From positions 372,001-436,000 of the forward strand of contig JAWKVX010000006.1 in assembly GCA_041397825.1 (NCBI GenBank): a DNA stretch of 64,000 nucleotides, read 5' to 3'. This DNA is from JANNSX01 sp041397825 (GTDB taxonomy: Bacteria > Pseudomonadota > Alphaproteobacteria > Rhizobiales > Hyphomicrobiaceae). The notes beneath the pieces were generated by a model. That model did not search any database. It was not told the origin of the DNA and saw only the letters and a list, made by a program, of their open reading frames with translations. Below are positions 25,630-34,098 of this stretch, piece after piece (position 1 is the stretch's first letter; the number at the start of each line of letters is the position of its first letter). Both the position numbers and the translations under genes were made by a program.

Positions 25630-26604
25630 CTATTCAGTGCCATTGCCGCGGCCGAGCTCGCCGCGCGCGAAGACATAGCGTGCGCTGCAGAACTCGCACG
25701 TGATCTCGATGTGGCCCGTCGTGCGTGCCATGTCGTCGAGCTCCGCGGCGTCGAACTCCGACATGATGCGGCCGAGCCGCTCACGCGAGCAGCCGCAATG
25801 GGCCGAGACCGACTTGGCCCCATAGGCCCGGACGCCTTCCTCGTGGAAGAGGCGGTAGAGGAGCCGCTCAGGCGCCAGTGAGGGATCGATCAGCTCGTGA
25901 TCCTCGACAGTCTCGGCGAGGATGCGGGTCCTTTCCCAATTGTCGTCAGGCTCGTAGCCGGTGCCGTCGCCTTTGAGCCGGTCGTGAAGCGGCTCCGGGG
26001 TGCCACCCTCGGGTGAGAGATGCTGCAGCATGAGGCCGCCCGCCCGCCATTGCCAGCCGCGCGACGCTTCGGTGACGTAGTGGCGTCCGACGGCCAGCCT
26101 GAGAAACGTCGGCAGCTGCTCGGATTGCCGGAAGTAGTCGAGCGCGGCGTCGGCCAGCGATTGATGGTCGAGGGCGACGATCCCCTGATAACGGTCCCGG
26201 CTGCCTCCCGGGTCGATGGTCATGGCGAGATGACCCTTGCCGAGCAGCATGGCCTCGCCAGGCTTCGCGGCGATGGCCTCGGGCGTGAAGCTCGCATAGC
26301 CGCGCAATCGGCCCGGTCCGTCGTTCTGGACCACCAGCGTGCCGACCGGTCCATCCGTCTTGGTTTGCAGGATGAGCTTGCTGCCGCTCTTGAGCGCGGC
26401 GCCCAGCAGGCTCGTCAGGCAGAGCGCCTGCCCGAGCAGATCCGAGACGGGCTCCGGGTAGTTGTGCGAGCTGAGGATCCGATCGGCGGCCGGACCAAGC
26501 CGGACCAGCCGGCCCATGACGCCCGACGCCTCGGCGCGAAAGGGCAGGACGAGATCGTCGATCAGGCTTTCGCTGTCTGGCGATAGCGGCGTCGCTCGGC
26601 TCAT
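25630..26604 (-). CDS. hslO: Hsp33 redox-regulated molecular chaperone
   Basis: The 324-residue holdase is activated by oxidative unfolding. The zinc-binding Cys residues appear near the C-terminus as HCGCSRERL and CEFCSARYVF, the CxC and CxxC pairs of the redox switch. The N-terminal part contains VMGRLVRLGPAADRILSSHNY. The ATG at 26604 overlaps the argF stop (ATGA), so translation is coupled to the arginine genes, an arrangement found in other Alphaproteobacteria. Confidence 0.95.
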   Translation of the reverse strand: MSRATPLSPDSESLIDDLVLPFRAEASGVMGRLVRLGPAADRILSSHNYPEPVSDLLGQALCLTSLLGAALKSGSKLILQTKTDGPVGTLVVQNDGPGRLRGYASFTPEAIAAKPGEAMLLGKGHLAMTIDPGGSRDRYQGIVALDHQSLADAALDYFRQSEQLPTFLRLAVGRHYVTEASRGWQWRAGGLMLQHLSPEGGTPEPLHDRLKGDGTGYEPDDNWERTRILAETVEDHELIDPSLAPERLLYRLFHEEGVRAYGAKSVSAHCGCSRERLGRIMSEFDAAELDDMARTTGHIEITCEFCSARYVFARGELGRGNGTE

Positions 26605-27548
26605 TCCGCGGCCCTGAGGCACCAGGCGAGCACGGCTTTCTGCGCGTGCAGCCTGTTCTCGGCTTCGTCGAAGACGACGGATTGCGGTCCATCGATTACC
26701 TCTGCCGTGACCTCGGAGCCGCGGTGCGCTGGCAGGCAGTGCAGGAAGATGGCGTTGCGCGCCGCCTTGCGCATCATCGCGCCGTCGACGCGGTATGGCT
26801 TGAGCAGGCGCGTGCGTCGCTCGCGGTCACTGTCGCCGATCGAGACCCAGGTGTCGGTGACGATGCAATCGGCGCCGCGCACGGCCTCGGCTGGATCGGT
26901 GAGAACCTCGACCGCGCCCTTGTACTTCTTCACCCAACGTACGAGCTCAGGCGCTGGCGCCAGTTCCTGCGGGCAGCCGATGCGCAGCTCGAAGCCCAGA
27001 CGGACGGCGGCGTGAATCCAGGAGGTGGCGACGTTGTTGGCGTCGCCGATCCAGGCCACCTTGCGCTTCTCGATCGGGCCGAGCTGCTCCTCGACGGTCA
27101 TCAGATCGGCCATGATCTGACAGGGATGGCTGCGGTTCGTCAGGCCGTTGATAACGGGGACGGTTGCGTGCTCCGCGAGCTCCAGAAGCGTGTCGTGGGA
27201 CACCGTCCTGAGCAGCAGGGCATCGGCGTAGCGCGAGAGCACGCGCGCCGTGTCGGCGACCGTCTCGCGGCGGCCCACCTGGATCTCCTCGCTGGAGAGG
27301 AAGATCGCCTCGCCGCCAAGCTCGCGCACGGCGAGGTCGAACGAGACCCGGGTTCGCATCGAGGGTTTCTCGAAGATGAGTGCCAGGACGGCGCCGGCCA
27401 GTGCACGCGGTCGATAGGCCCCGGGTGGCCGGCGGCCCGCCTTCTTGATCGCGTGGGCGCTGTCGACGATGTGGCGCAGTTCGGTCTTGCTCAACTGGTC
27501 GATGTCGAGGAAATGCCGGAGCTCTGCCGGTGCCTGGCGTTTGCTCAT
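26601..27548 (-). CDS. argF: Ornithine carbamoyltransferase
   Basis: The 315-residue enzyme makes citrulline from ornithine and carbamoyl phosphate. The carbamoyl phosphate loop is FEKPSMRTRVSFD, where the usual STRT reads SMRT; this variant is common in Rhizobiales as far as I know. HPCQIMADLMT and the ornithine-binding HCLPAHRGSEV are present. It is the middle gene of argD-argF-hslO, 6 bp after argD. Confidence 0.96.
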   Translation of the reverse strand: MSKRQAPAELRHFLDIDQLSKTELRHIVDSAHAIKKAGRRPPGAYRPRALAGAVLALIFEKPSMRTRVSFDLAVRELGGEAIFLSSEEIQVGRRETVADTARVLSRYADALLLRTVSHDTLLELAEHATVPVINGLTNRSHPCQIMADLMTVEEQLGPIEKRKVAWIGDANNVATSWIHAAVRLGFELRIGCPQELAPAPELVRWVKKYKGAVEVLTDPAEAVRGADCIVTDTWVSIGDSDRERRTRLLKPYRVDGAMMRKAARNAIFLHCLPAHRGSEVTAEVIDGPQSVVFDEAENRLHAQKAVLAWCLRAAE

Positions 27549-27554
27549 GGCCCT

Positions 27555-28748
27555 TCAGCCGGCCTTGGCCGTCTTGGCCGCCTGACGAAGCTTGCCAGCG
27601 GCGCGGCCGATGCTGCTGACGGCATCGCGGATGTCGTCGGTCGAGACAATCAGCGGCGGCAGAATCCGAACGACATTGTCGCCACCCGGCACGGCGAGCA
27701 GATGCTCGCCGAGCATGGCCGAGATCAGCTCGCTGTTGGGAACCCGGCATTTCAGTCCGAGCATCAAGCCGTCACCGCGGACCTCCTCAATGATGTCCGG
27801 GTAGGTGTCGCGGAGCGCGGCCAACTGCTGTTTGGCGAACAGACCCTTCTCGGTGACGGCCTCGAGAAATCCTTTCTCGAGGATGATGTCGAGGACGGCA
27901 TTGCCAACCGCCATGGCGAGCGGATTGCCGCCGAACGTGGAGCCATGGGAGCCGGCCGTCATCGCCTTGGAGGCAGCCTCCGTCGCAAGACAGGCGCCGA
28001 CCGGAAAGCCCCCACCAATACCCTTGGCGATGCCCATGATGTCGGGCGTGATGCCCGCCTTCTCGTGGGCGAAGAGCTTGCCCGTGCGCCCGACGCCGCA
28101 CTGGATCTCGTCGAGGATCAGCAGCAGCCCGTTCTCGTCGGCAATCCGGCGGAGCTCCTGCAGGAATTTGGGAGCGGCGACCCGAATTCCACCCTCGCCT
28201 TGGATCGGCTCGATCAGGATGGCGGCGGTCTCGGGCGTGATGGCCTTGCGAACTAGGTCTGCATCCAGATCCGGCAGCGTATCGAAGCCTTCGACGCGTG
28301 GCCCGAAGCCTTCGAGATGCTTCTTCTGGTTGGCAGCGGCGATCGTGGCAAGGGTCCGGCCGTGGAAAGAGCCCTCGAAGGTGATGATCCGATAGCGCTC
28401 GGGGTGGCCGGCGCCATGCTGGTACCGGCGCGCCATTTTGATCGCGCACTCCATCGCCTCGGCGCCGGAGTTGGTGAAAAAGACCTTGTCGGCGAAGGAG
28501 TTGGCGCAGAGCCTCTCGGCCAGACGCTCTTGCCCGGCAATCTTGTAGAGATTGGATGTATGCCAGACCTTGTGTGCCTGCTCCGTCAGGGCCGCAACGA
28601 GATGGGGATGGGCGTGGCCCAGAGCATTGACGGCGATGCCGGCTCCGAAGTCGAGATAGCGCTGGCCGTCCTTCGTGATGAGGTGGACGCCCTCTCCCCG
28701 CTCGAAGACCAAGTCCTGGCGGGCATAAGTGCCGAGAACTGCCGACAT
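27555..28748 (-). CDS. argD: Acetylornithine aminotransferase
   Basis: The 397-residue PLP enzyme makes N-acetylornithine in arginine synthesis. The PLP lysine is in IMGIAKGIGGGFPVGA, the cofactor Asp in LLILDEIQCGVGRTGK, and the N-terminal FERGEGVHLITKDGQRYLDF is typical. The ATG at 28748 fits the family; the ORF opening at 28823 would run through the hairpin described upstream. It leads the argD-argF-hslO operon. Confidence 0.95.
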   Translation of the reverse strand: MSAVLGTYARQDLVFERGEGVHLITKDGQRYLDFGAGIAVNALGHAHPHLVAALTEQAHKVWHTSNLYKIAGQERLAERLCANSFADKVFFTNSGAEAMECAIKMARRYQHGAGHPERYRIITFEGSFHGRTLATIAAANQKKHLEGFGPRVEGFDTLPDLDADLVRKAITPETAAILIEPIQGEGGIRVAAPKFLQELRRIADENGLLLILDEIQCGVGRTGKLFAHEKAGITPDIMGIAKGIGGGFPVGACLATEAASKAMTAGSHGSTFGGNPLAMAVGNAVLDIILEKGFLEAVTEKGLFAKQQLAALRDTYPDIIEEVRGDGLMLGLKCRVPNSELISAMLGEHLLAVPGGDNVVRILPPLIVSTDDIRDAVSSIGRAAGKLRQAAKTAKAG

Positions 28749-28770
28749 GCAACTCGACGCTCCCCTCAAT

Positions 28771-28801
28771 GAGAAAAGGCCGCCCTTGGGCTCTGGCGGC
28801 C
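28771..28801 (-). promoter_or_regulatory. Terminator-like hairpin in argD leader (possible attenuator)
   Basis: Read on the minus strand, GGCCGCC (28801-28795) pairs with GGCGGCC (28784-28778) across a 10-nt loop and is followed at once by TTTTCTC. The structure has the form of an intrinsic terminator but lies only 23 bp before the argD start codon, with no minus-strand gene upstream of it. It may be a transcription attenuator for the arginine operon; no leader peptide or antiterminator helix was identified. Confidence 0.5.
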
Positions 28802-29322
28802 GGTCCGATGCTGATAGGTCCACCGCCGGCCGGTGTCAACGACGACGGGGTCTGTCAAGTGACTAGCGCGTCACGCCCCGCCCCGTCCGAAGGGTTGCCG
28901 GGGACGAGGTGTTTGTGGCTGGTTGGCCACCAGACCACAAGGGTCAGTATCTCAACGGGAAATCGGTGGGGTTTCCGGACCGTTAACGCTTGTGGCTACA
29001 TTGTGGGTTCTGCCATTTTCCGTGGCGAATATGCCACGACCGGTGACGCGCGACCGAATCGAAGAACGTGTCTGCTTGATGCGCGGTCTGCCGGTGGAGT
29101 ATTGTCCCCCGTGTTGAGGCCGATCGGGCGCGTCTTCTGCGTATTGCCCTAAGTATTATTACGGTCCTCTGAGTTCCCCAAAGTTCAACAGTGAGTATTG
29201 CGATCGCAGAGCGATCGTGAGGCTGACTGAATTCTTGCGGTTTCGAGTTCGCAGATCTCTGCCGAGCGGCGGATTTTTGCGGCCGGCGACCTGTTGCGGA
29301 TTTGTTTGAGGAGACCATCTGG
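28802..29322. other. Gene-free divergent region between argD and gcrA
   Basis: About 520 bp with no convincing coding frame on either strand. It is less GC-rich than the flanks and should hold the argD and gcrA promoters. A single GANTC methylation site (GAATC, 29056-29060) lies 267 bp upstream of gcrA, and a TTAAC element occurs near 28983; both are possible cell-cycle marks but weak alone. Confidence 0.5.
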
Positions 29323-29841
29323 ATGACCTGGACCGACGAGAGGGTCGAAGCGCTGAAGAAGCTCTGGGCCGAAGGTCTGAGCGCGAGTCAAATCGCGAGC
29401 CGGCTTGGAGAAGTGACGCGCAATGCGGTTATCGGCAAGGTGCATCGGCTCGGCCTGTCCGGCCGGACGACCACCTCGCGGGTCAAATCAGTACGCCCGC
29501 GCCGATCTGTGGCGCGCACGAAGCGGCAGCGTCTTCTGCGATTTCAACCGCAGTCTCCGGGCCGGGATCTTCTGCCGCTGCCCCTCGATGCAGATGGCGC
29601 AGTCTTTCGGGAGGTCGAGGAACTCGTCATTCCGGTCGAGGAGCGCAAGTCCATCCAATCGCTCGTCGAGAGCAGCTGCCGGTGGCCGATCGGTGATCCG
29701 CAGCACGAGGATTTCCATTTTTGTGGTCGCGATCGCATGACGGGACTGCCCTATTGCGAGTTCCACGCGCGCCGTGCCTTCCAGCCGGCTCAGCCGCGTC
29801 GGCGCGAGCAGAAGCCATTGCCGCAGATCCGTACGGCATAG
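29323..29841 (+). CDS. gcrA: Cell-cycle regulator GcrA
   Basis: The 172-residue protein has the N-terminal DNA-binding segment WTDERVEALKKLWAEGLSAS followed by SRLGEVTRNAVIGKVHRLGL, diagnostic of GcrA. The C-terminal sigma-factor-contacting part is CRWPIGDPQHEDFHFCG and PYCEFHARRA. GcrA works with sigma-70 at promoters methylated by CcrM at GANTC. The ATG at 29323 is preceded by GAGGAG. A strong terminator follows, so it is monocistronic. Confidence 0.95.
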   Translation: MTWTDERVEALKKLWAEGLSASQIASRLGEVTRNAVIGKVHRLGLSGRTTTSRVKSVRPRRSVARTKRQRLLRFQPQSPGRDLLPLPLDADGAVFREVEELVIPVEERKSIQSLVESSCRWPIGDPQHEDFHFCGRDRMTGLPYCEFHARRAFQPAQPRRREQKPLPQIRTA

Positions 29842-29892
29842 GGTTGAGGGGGAATGCAGGGATCAAAGGGGGCTTGATCGCTGTGGGGGAGA

Positions 29893-29935
29893 GATGCCGG
29901 GGGCCGGGCGGGGCCGGTTCCCGGCATCTTTTTTT
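29893..29935 (+). terminator. Rho-independent terminator of gcrA
   Basis: A 9-bp stem (29893-29901 with 29920-29928) with a GC-rich loop is followed by seven T residues. It lies 51 bp after the gcrA stop and 28 bp before the end of the convergent phoB. Confidence 0.9.
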
Positions 29936-29962
29936 CCGGCGCGCGGCCGTGGGACTGCCGGT

Positions 29963-30664
29963 CTATGCGCTCTGGTCCGCGCGGAGGTCGAAGATATAGC
30001 CGGCACTTCGCACTGTTCTCACGGGGTCGGTTTCGCGACCGCGGATGAGGGCTTTGCGGAGCCGGCCGATGTGGACGTCGACGGTTCGCTCGTCAATCTC
30101 GGCGTGTTGTCCCCAGACGCCGTCGAGGAGCTGTTCGCGGGAGAGGACGCGGCCGGCCCGCTCCATGAAGAACTCGAGCAGCCGGTACTCGGTTGGGCCG
30201 AGCCGGACCTCGCGACCGGATCGGGTCACGCGATGCGCCGAGCGGTCCAGCTTGATCTCTCCGACCTCGAGGATGTCCGCGATGCGCTCGGGATGCGAGC
30301 GGCGGATGAGCGCCTTGACGCGGGCCATCAGCTCGGGAACAGAGAACGGCTTGACGACATAGTCGTCGGCGCCGGTGGTGAGACCGCGGATCCGATCGCT
30401 CTCGTCGGCTCTCGCCGTTAGCATCAGGATCGGAATGGCCCGCGTGTCGGCGCGGGCGCGCAGCCGCCGGCAGATTTCGATGCCGGAGACGCCGGGCAGC
30501 ATCCAGTCGAGGAGAATGATGTCGGGCTGCTCCTCGGCAACCACGAGCTCGGCATCATCGCCGTGCGTGGTGACAGCAACGGCATAGCCTTCCGCTGTGA
30601 GATTGTAGCTGAGGAGCTCGACCAGAGCTTCCTCGTCCTCGATGACCATCACCTTGGCGGTCAT
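29963..30664 (-). CDS. phoB: Phosphate regulon response regulator PhoB
   Basis: The 233-residue OmpR-type regulator has a receiver domain with the acidic VIEDEEAL, phospho-acceptor Asp in IILLDWMLPG and Lys in VVKPFSVPEL, then a winged-helix domain (RLGPTEYRLLEFFMERAGRV, DVHIGRLRKAL). It binds Pho boxes when phosphorylated by PhoR. It is the last gene of the phoR-pstSCAB-phoU-phoB cluster, 25 bp after phoU. Confidence 0.96.
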   Translation of the reverse strand: MTAKVMVIEDEEALVELLSYNLTAEGYAVAVTTHGDDAELVVAEEQPDIILLDWMLPGVSGIEICRRLRARADTRAIPILMLTARADESDRIRGLTTGADDYVVKPFSVPELMARVKALIRRSHPERIADILEVGEIKLDRSAHRVTRSGREVRLGPTEYRLLEFFMERAGRVLSREQLLDGVWGQHAEIDERTVDVHIGRLRKALIRGRETDPVRTVRSAGYIFDLRADQSA

Positions 30665-30689
30665 GGATATGGGCTCCGGAGATCGCGGG

Positions 30690-31412
30690 CTAGTCGGCCT
30701 TGGGCTCGATGACGATCGAGCTGGTGGTGTCGCTCTTCGGCCGGTCGTCGGTGAGGGGTGTTCCCGTGGCCAGATAGTGGACGGTCTCGGCGATATTGGT
30801 GGTGTGGTCGCCGATCCGCTCGATGTTCTTGGCCCCGAACAGCAAGTGCGTGCACAACCCGATGTTTCGCGGGTCCTCCATCATGTAGGTGAGGAGCTCG
30901 CGGAAGACGGAATTGTACATGGCGTCGATCTGGGCGTCGGCGCGCCAGACGGCGAGTGCCTTTTCGGCATCGCGCTGCGCGTAGGCATCGAGGACATCCT
31001 TGAGCTGGTGGAGCGCAAGTTCGACCATGTGGCCGAGGCCCGCCATCAGCGATCGGGGATGCTGCTCGCTGGCGACGGCGAGGGCGCGCTTGGCGATGTT
31101 CTTGGCCAGATCGCCGATACGTTCCAGATCGTTGGAGACGCGGAGCGCCGCCATGATCTGGCGAAGATCGACGGCCATCGGCTGGCGTTTGGCGATCGTC
31201 AGAATGGCCTTCTCCTCGATCTCGTGATTGTAGGCATCGACCATCTTGTCGTTGGCGATGACGCGCTCGGCGAGTGCCGGGTCGCGCTTGATGAGCGCAT
31301 CGAAGCCGCTGGCGAGCAGCTGCTCGGTCATGCCGCCCATATGTGCGATCTTGTTGTCGAGCTCGGAAAGCTCCGCCTCGTAGGAGGAGACGATGTGTGT
31401 CTTGTTCGCCAT
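30690..31412 (-). CDS. phoU: Phosphate-specific transport regulator PhoU
   Basis: The 240-residue helical protein has the two repeated PhoU three-helix domains with metal-binding E/DXXXD-type motifs such as SNDLERIGDLAKNIAKRAL and GAKNIERIGDHTTNIAE. It links the Pst transporter to PhoR and keeps the regulon off when phosphate is plentiful. The ATG at 31412 lies 11 bp after pstB. Confidence 0.96.
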   Translation of the reverse strand: MANKTHIVSSYEAELSELDNKIAHMGGMTEQLLASGFDALIKRDPALAERVIANDKMVDAYNHEIEEKAILTIAKRQPMAVDLRQIMAALRVSNDLERIGDLAKNIAKRALAVASEQHPRSLMAGLGHMVELALHQLKDVLDAYAQRDAEKALAVWRADAQIDAMYNSVFRELLTYMMEDPRNIGLCTHLLFGAKNIERIGDHTTNIAETVHYLATGTPLTDDRPKSDTTSSIVIEPKAD

Positions 31413-31423
31413 GCCGGGTCCTC

Positions 31424-32233
31424 TCAGCCGAAGCGGCCGGTGATGTAGTCCTGGGTGCGCCGGTCGATCGGATTGGTGAAGATCTGGGAGGTCTCGCCTT
31501 CCTCGACGAGGCTGCCCAGGTGGAAGAAGGCGGTTCGCTGCGAGACACGCGCCGCCTGCTGCATCGAGTGGGTGACGATGATGATCGTGAAGTTGGCACG
31601 CAGCTCGTCGATCAGCTCCTCGATGCGGGCCGTGGCTATCGGGTCGAGTGCCGAGCACGGCTCGTCCATCAGGATGACCTCTGGACCGACGGCGATGGCG
31701 CGGGCGATGCACAGCCGCTGCTGCTGGCCACCGGAGAGGCTGGTGCCGGGGTCGCCGAGCCGGTCCTTGACTTCCTCGAGCAGCCCGGCACGCTTCAGGC
31801 TGCCGATGACAATCGCGTCGAGTTCGGCCTTGCCGGTGGCGATGCCGTGGATGCGCGGCCCGTAGGCGACATTCTCGTAGATCGACTTCGGGAACGGATT
31901 GGGCTTCTGGAACACCATGCCGACGCGGGCCCGGAGCTGGACGACATCGAGCGCCGGATCGGAGATGTCCTCGCCGTCGATGGTGATCCTGCCCGTAACC
32001 TTGCAGCCAGGGATCGTATCGTTCATGCGGTTGATGCACCGGAGGAAGGTCGTCTTGCCGCAGCCCGAAGGGCCGATAAAGGCCATGACGCTGCGGCGTG
32101 GGATGTCGACATTGACGTCCTTCAGCGCGTGCTTCTCGCCGTAATGGACGTTGACGCCCCGGGCGACGACCTTGGGTGCGAGCTCGGCGGCGGCTTTGTC
32201 GTCTTCGGCAGGCATGACTTTCATATCCAACAT
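31424..32233 (-). CDS. pstB: Phosphate ABC transporter ATP-binding protein PstB
   Basis: The 269-residue ATPase has Walker A FIGPSGCGKTTFLRCINRMND, signature LSGGQQQRLCIARA and Walker B EVILMDEPCSALDP, with MVFQKPNPFPKSIYENVAYG, a PstB-specific stretch. Its partners PstC and PstA precede it. The start is taken as the ATG at 32233, though an ATG 9 bp further on (MKVMP) is also possible. It is 14 bp after pstA. Confidence 0.96.
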   Translation of the reverse strand: MLDMKVMPAEDDKAAAELAPKVVARGVNVHYGEKHALKDVNVDIPRRSVMAFIGPSGCGKTTFLRCINRMNDTIPGCKVTGRITIDGEDISDPALDVVQLRARVGMVFQKPNPFPKSIYENVAYGPRIHGIATGKAELDAIVIGSLKRAGLLEEVKDRLGDPGTSLSGGQQQRLCIARAIAVGPEVILMDEPCSALDPIATARIEELIDELRANFTIIIVTHSMQQAARVSQRTAFFHLGSLVEEGETSQIFTNPIDRRTQDYITGRFG

Positions 32234-32247
32234 CGCAAGCTCCAAAT

Positions 32248-34098
32248 CTACCACCGTCTCTCGAACCGCCTGCGCAACAGGATGGCCAGCCCGTTCATGG
32301 CGAACAGGAACAGGAGCAGGACGATGATGGCGGCCGCCGTCTTGGCCTGGAAGCCGACCTCGGGCAGATCCGACCACAGGTAGATCTGCACCGGCAGCAC
32401 GGTTGCCGAATGCGTGAACGAGGTCGGCACGTCGACGATGAAGGCGATCATGCCTATCATCAGGAGAGGCGCCGTCTCGCCGAGCGCATGCGCCATGCCG
32501 ATGATCGTGCCCGTCAGAATGCCCGGCGTCGCCAGTGGCAGCACGTGATGGAACACGGCCTGTTGCTTGGAGGCGCCGACACCGAGGGCGGCCTCGCGGA
32601 TCGAGGGCGGCACCGCCTTCAGGGCCGCCCGGCTGGCGATGATGATGGTCGGCAGCACCAGGAGCGAGAGCACCAGTCCGCCGACCAGCGGCGAGGACGA
32701 CGGTACGCCGAAGAAGCCGATGAAGACGGCAAGTCCGAGCAGGCCGAAGACGATCGAGGGGACGGCGGCCAGATTGTTGATGTTGACCTCGACAAGATCG
32801 GTCAGCCGGTTCTTCGGCGCGAACTCCTCGAGATAGATGGCCGCCAGAACACCGACCGGCAGGCACAAGGCCAGTGTGATGATCATGGTCAAGGCCGAGC
32901 CGACGAGGGAGGAGAGGATGCCGGCGAGCTCCGCCTCGCGGCTGTCGCCGGAGGCGAAGAACAGCCAGTTGGGGCGCGACCGTGTCAGGCCGGCCTGGCC
33001 GAGCGTCTCCAGGAGCGCGACCTCGGTGTCGGAGATTTTCCGGTTTCCTTCCGGGGTTTCGAGGACGATCTTGCTCCAGGCGCCCTTGCCGGCGGTGCCG
33101 GTCGAGGCGAGCGGCAGCAGAACGTCGCCCTCGATCCGGTCGGCGCCGATTGAGGTAGCCTTGACCATGCCGCCGTTGATGGCGATCAGGATGGAGGGCA
33201 GCGCCGCGTCGAGCCGCTCCAGGCCACCGGTGGTGTTGGCGCGCGCAAGAGAGGTCTCGGCACGCTGGCGAAGTCCCTCAACCTGCGAGGTGAGCGAAGC
33301 GACGTCCGACTGAAGCTTCTGGGCATTGGCCTCGGCGACGGCGAGCCCCTCGGTGGTGCCGGAGGACTTGAGGGCGTCGAGGGTGGATTGAGCCTCGGCG
33401 AGCCGCGCGCGGTAGCGGCCGAGACTGGCCTCGACGCGATCGGCGTTCTCCTGGGCAACCTCGCCCTCCTGCCGCATCGCTTGCCGCACGGTCTCGAGAT
33501 CGCCCGCCAGCGCGTTGGCATCGAGGAGGATCGTCACACTGCCCGAGGTAGCCGAGGGCGTCGCGTTTGTGGTGCCGGCGATCCGAAGCGTCCGCGTCAC
33601 CAGGCCTTTGAGGTAGAGATCGGCGTCGTCGGAGAGGATGGCGTCGACCGGAACCGTCGTGCCGATCAATCCGGGATCCGCGACGACGCGGCGTCTCAGG
33701 CCATCGGCGGCGCCCGAGGAGAGCAGACCCTGGATGACGCGGCGGGACTTCCGCTCCTTGCTCGCCTCCGGGAAGCGGGCGAAAAGCGCCTCGCGCACGG
33801 CCTTGTCGAAATCGCCGCGGGCGATCACGGCCGGATCGCTCGAACCGTCTGGATTGACGGTGTCGGCCTTGACCGGCACCTCGAGGCTGAGCGAGGAGAT
33901 GGTGAAGGACGGCATCGCCTTGACGACGATGTCGGTGATCAGGAAGACCAGGAACAGGGCCGAAAACCCGATTGCCGCCAGGCCGTAAAGCTTGAACCGG
34001 CGCTCGGCCCGGTAGCGGGTCCTGACCCGCCGCCGGGCCGCCTCGGAGGTAGTGTCGATGACCCGGATGGCCGGGCCGGTGTCAGCGGCGTCAGTCAT
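32248..34098 (-). CDS. pstA: Phosphate ABC transporter permease PstA, DUF3333 type with coiled-coil insertion
   Basis: At 616 residues it is about twice the enterobacterial PstA. A first membrane helix is at about 37-57, followed by a 330-residue extracytoplasmic region with the DUF3333 pattern. Within it, residues about 199-290 are strongly heptad-like (RVEASLGRYRARLAEAQSTL, KLQSDVASLTSQVEGLRQRA), suggesting a coiled coil. The permease core begins near 393, with EEFAPKNRLTDLVEVNINNL and the ABC-contact EAALGVGASKQQAVFHHVLP. It overlaps pstC by 8 bp. Confidence 0.93.
   Translation of the reverse strand: MTDAADTGPAIRVIDTTSEAARRRVRTRYRAERRFKLYGLAAIGFSALFLVFLITDIVVKAMPSFTISSLSLEVPVKADTVNPDGSSDPAVIARGDFDKAVREALFARFPEASKERKSRRVIQGLLSSGAADGLRRRVVADPGLIGTTVPVDAILSDDADLYLKGLVTRTLRIAGTTNATPSATSGSVTILLDANALAGDLETVRQAMRQEGEVAQENADRVEASLGRYRARLAEAQSTLDALKSSGTTEGLAVAEANAQKLQSDVASLTSQVEGLRQRAETSLARANTTGGLERLDAALPSILIAINGGMVKATSIGADRIEGDVLLPLASTGTAGKGAWSKIVLETPEGNRKISDTEVALLETLGQAGLTRSRPNWLFFASGDSREAELAGILSSLVGSALTMIITLALCLPVGVLAAIYLEEFAPKNRLTDLVEVNINNLAAVPSIVFGLLGLAVFIGFFGVPSSSPLVGGLVLSLLVLPTIIIASRAALKAVPPSIREAALGVGASKQQAVFHHVLPLATPGILTGTIIGMAHALGETAPLLMIGMIAFIVDVPTSFTHSATVLPVQIYLWSDLPEVGFQAKTAAAIIVLLLFLFAMNGLAILLRRRFERRW

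Noticed and set aside
26646..28256. Long plus-strand open frame (536 codons) opposite argF and argD
   Set aside because: It is antisense to two certain genes with strong motifs, and its composition (Gly, Asp, Arg, Leu) is typical of a high-GC shadow frame.
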